A stretch of DNA of 6,185 nt from CAYMRB01 sp964392615 (lineage in GTDB: Bacteria > Planctomycetota > UBA8108): the NCBI GenBank assembly GCA_964392615.1, contig CAYMRB010000531.1, positions 1-6,185 on the forward strand, written 5' to 3'. Shown in pieces: positions 5,372 through 6,185 of the stretch (positions are counted from its first letter, which is position 1; each line of letters starts with the position of its first letter). The translations under genes and the position numbers were made by a program. The notes beneath the pieces are model-generated. The model did not search any database and was not told the origin of the DNA. It was given only the letters and a program-made list of their open reading frames with translations.

Positions 5372-6185
5372 TCACTCCGCGGAGCCACCGGCTCGGGCGA
5401 CGATCGAGGCGATGCAGTGCTCACCGTAACCGCGGAGCATGAACTCGTAGTCCGGCACGGTCACCACCTCGCCGAAGCCGGCGTCGGTCAGCATCGCGTG
5501 CCACCCGGTCGCCTCGATGAAGCCCCATCGCGTGCGGTGCTGCGGCACGACGACCGCGGAGCGGAACGAGTTGAGAAGCTGGAAGACGAACTCGGGGTGC
5601 ACCGGACGGCCGCGGTGCGGTCGAACGCACTCGCCGAGCACGAGACAGCCGCCGTCGACCAGCACCTCGCGCAGGCCGCGAAGCGTGCGCTCGAGATCGC
5701 GCACGGCGTGCAGCACGTTGACCGCGAAGACGAGATCGACGCTTCCGGGCTCCAGTCGCCACGCGCCCGGGTCCGCGTCGAGATCGAGCCCGCGAAAGCG
5801 TACGTCGACGCCGCCGGCGGCTTCGAGCCGTTCGATTCGCTCTCGCGCGGTGCGCAGGAAATGCGGCGAGATATCGGTCAGGACGCAACTGTCGATCGAA
5901 GCGCCGAGTCGACCGAGAAGCGCCTCCGTACCGCTACCGCAGCCCGCGCCGACCTCGAGCACGCGGAGTCGCCGGGGACCGACGGCTGCGTCATCGCCCT
6001 CCCCCCCCTCGAACGCGCTGTGCGCGGCCTCCGCTGCGAGGTAGTTCGTCGGGAAGTAGAGCGGGTTGTCGTTCGAGAAGAAGCGCTCCCACAGCGACAT
6101 CGTCTCCGACGTGAACAGGACGTCCTCGCCGCTGGTCTCGCCGCGCAGGAACGGGACGTATCCGGACGCGGCGACGTCGATGAGC
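5372..6185 (-). CDS. Class I SAM-dependent methyltransferase, 5' end outside window
   Basis: About 270 residues are visible. The frame stays open to the window edge, and the 28 codons before the first ATG at 6100 look coding (they include VPFLRGETSGEDVLF), so the true start is beyond 6185 rather than at 6100. Numbering from that internal Met, motif I is VLEVGAGCGSG (47-57), which binds S-adenosylmethionine, and the acidic loop after strand 2 is TDISPH (75-80). DLVFAVNVLHAVRDLERTLR (122-141) and VDGGCLVLGE (148-157) cover motifs near strands 4 and 5. The NVLHAxxD signature is similar to C-methyltransferase domains of polyketide synthases and related stand-alone enzymes. The visible N-terminal part (YFSND-like sequence FFSNDNPLY) precedes the Rossmann core, so a helical or dimerisation region is cut off. 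It is followed by the dehydratase gene with essentially no gap, so the two form one transcription unit. Substrate and C- versus O-methylation cannot be told from sequence. Confidence 0.82.
   Translation of the reverse strand, partial: LIDVAASGYVPFLRGETSGEDVLFTSETMSLWERFFSNDNPLYFPTNYLAAEAAHSAFEGGEGDDAAVGPRRLRVLEVGAGCGSGTEALLGRLGASIDSCVLTDISPHFLRTARERIERLEAAGGVDVRFRGLDLDADPGAWRLEPGSVDLVFAVNVLHAVRDLERTLRGLREVLVDGGCLVLGECVRPHRGRPVHPEFVFQLLNSFRSAVVVPQHRTRWGFIEATGWHAMLTDAGFGEVVTVPDYEFMLRGYGEHCIASIVARAGGSAE

Noticed and set aside
4834..5424. 196-residue minus-strand frame over the dehydratase
   Set aside because: Arg/Ala-rich shadow of the FabZ-type gene, which has clear catalytic motifs.

Overview
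The window is very GC-rich (roughly two-thirds G+C by eye). Its reading frames have strong third-position G/C bias, so many long antisense and off-frame ORFs are spurious. The gene content suggests a high-GC Gram-negative-type bacterium with anaerobic or facultative metabolism: a molybdenum hydroxylase for aromatic CoA esters, a C-GCAxxG-C-C redox protein, and a methyltransferase/hotdog dehydratase pair. A Myxococcota-, Desulfobacterota- or Acidobacteriota-like source would fit, but nothing here fixes the phylum.

Region 1 (1-3710, + strand) is a tight operon for a 4-hydroxybenzoyl-CoA reductase-type enzyme of the xanthine oxidase family. The order is small [2Fe-2S] subunit (3' half only), large molybdopterin subunit, FAD subunit. 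The genes are joined by an ATGA overlap and a 10-base gap. The FAD subunit has a four-cysteine insertion with the spacing I recall for the extra [4Fe-4S] cluster of Thauera HcrB. This separates the complex from ordinary xanthine or CO dehydrogenases. Electrons would pass from a low-potential donor through the iron-sulfur clusters and FAD to the Mo site, where the phenolic hydroxyl of 4-hydroxybenzoyl-CoA is removed to give benzoyl-CoA.

Region 2 (3711-3997) has no gene. It holds a degenerate GTCGGN hexamer array of about 28 units with 24-bp and 12-bp higher-order repeats. A long two-tier inverted repeat follows, ending three bases before the ribosome binding site of the next gene.

Region 3 (3998-4883, + strand) has two small genes: a C-GCAxxG-C-C family putative redox protein and a membrane-anchored protein with a HEAT-like helical segment. 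A hairpin that starts in the first gene's stop codon lies between them.

Region 4 (4905-6185, - strand) is the 3' end of a convergent operon: a class I SAM methyltransferase that runs off the window edge, then a FabZ-type hotdog dehydratase. The pairing resembles aryl-polyene or other iterative type II polyketide/fatty-acid clusters, but no ketosynthase or acyl carrier protein is visible. The two convergent units are separated by only 21 bases, and both stop codons lie in one inverted repeat.

I see no mobile element, CRISPR array, tRNA or rRNA. No clearly new system is proven; the points most worth checking are the hexamer array and hairpin, and the redox protein beside the reductase operon.
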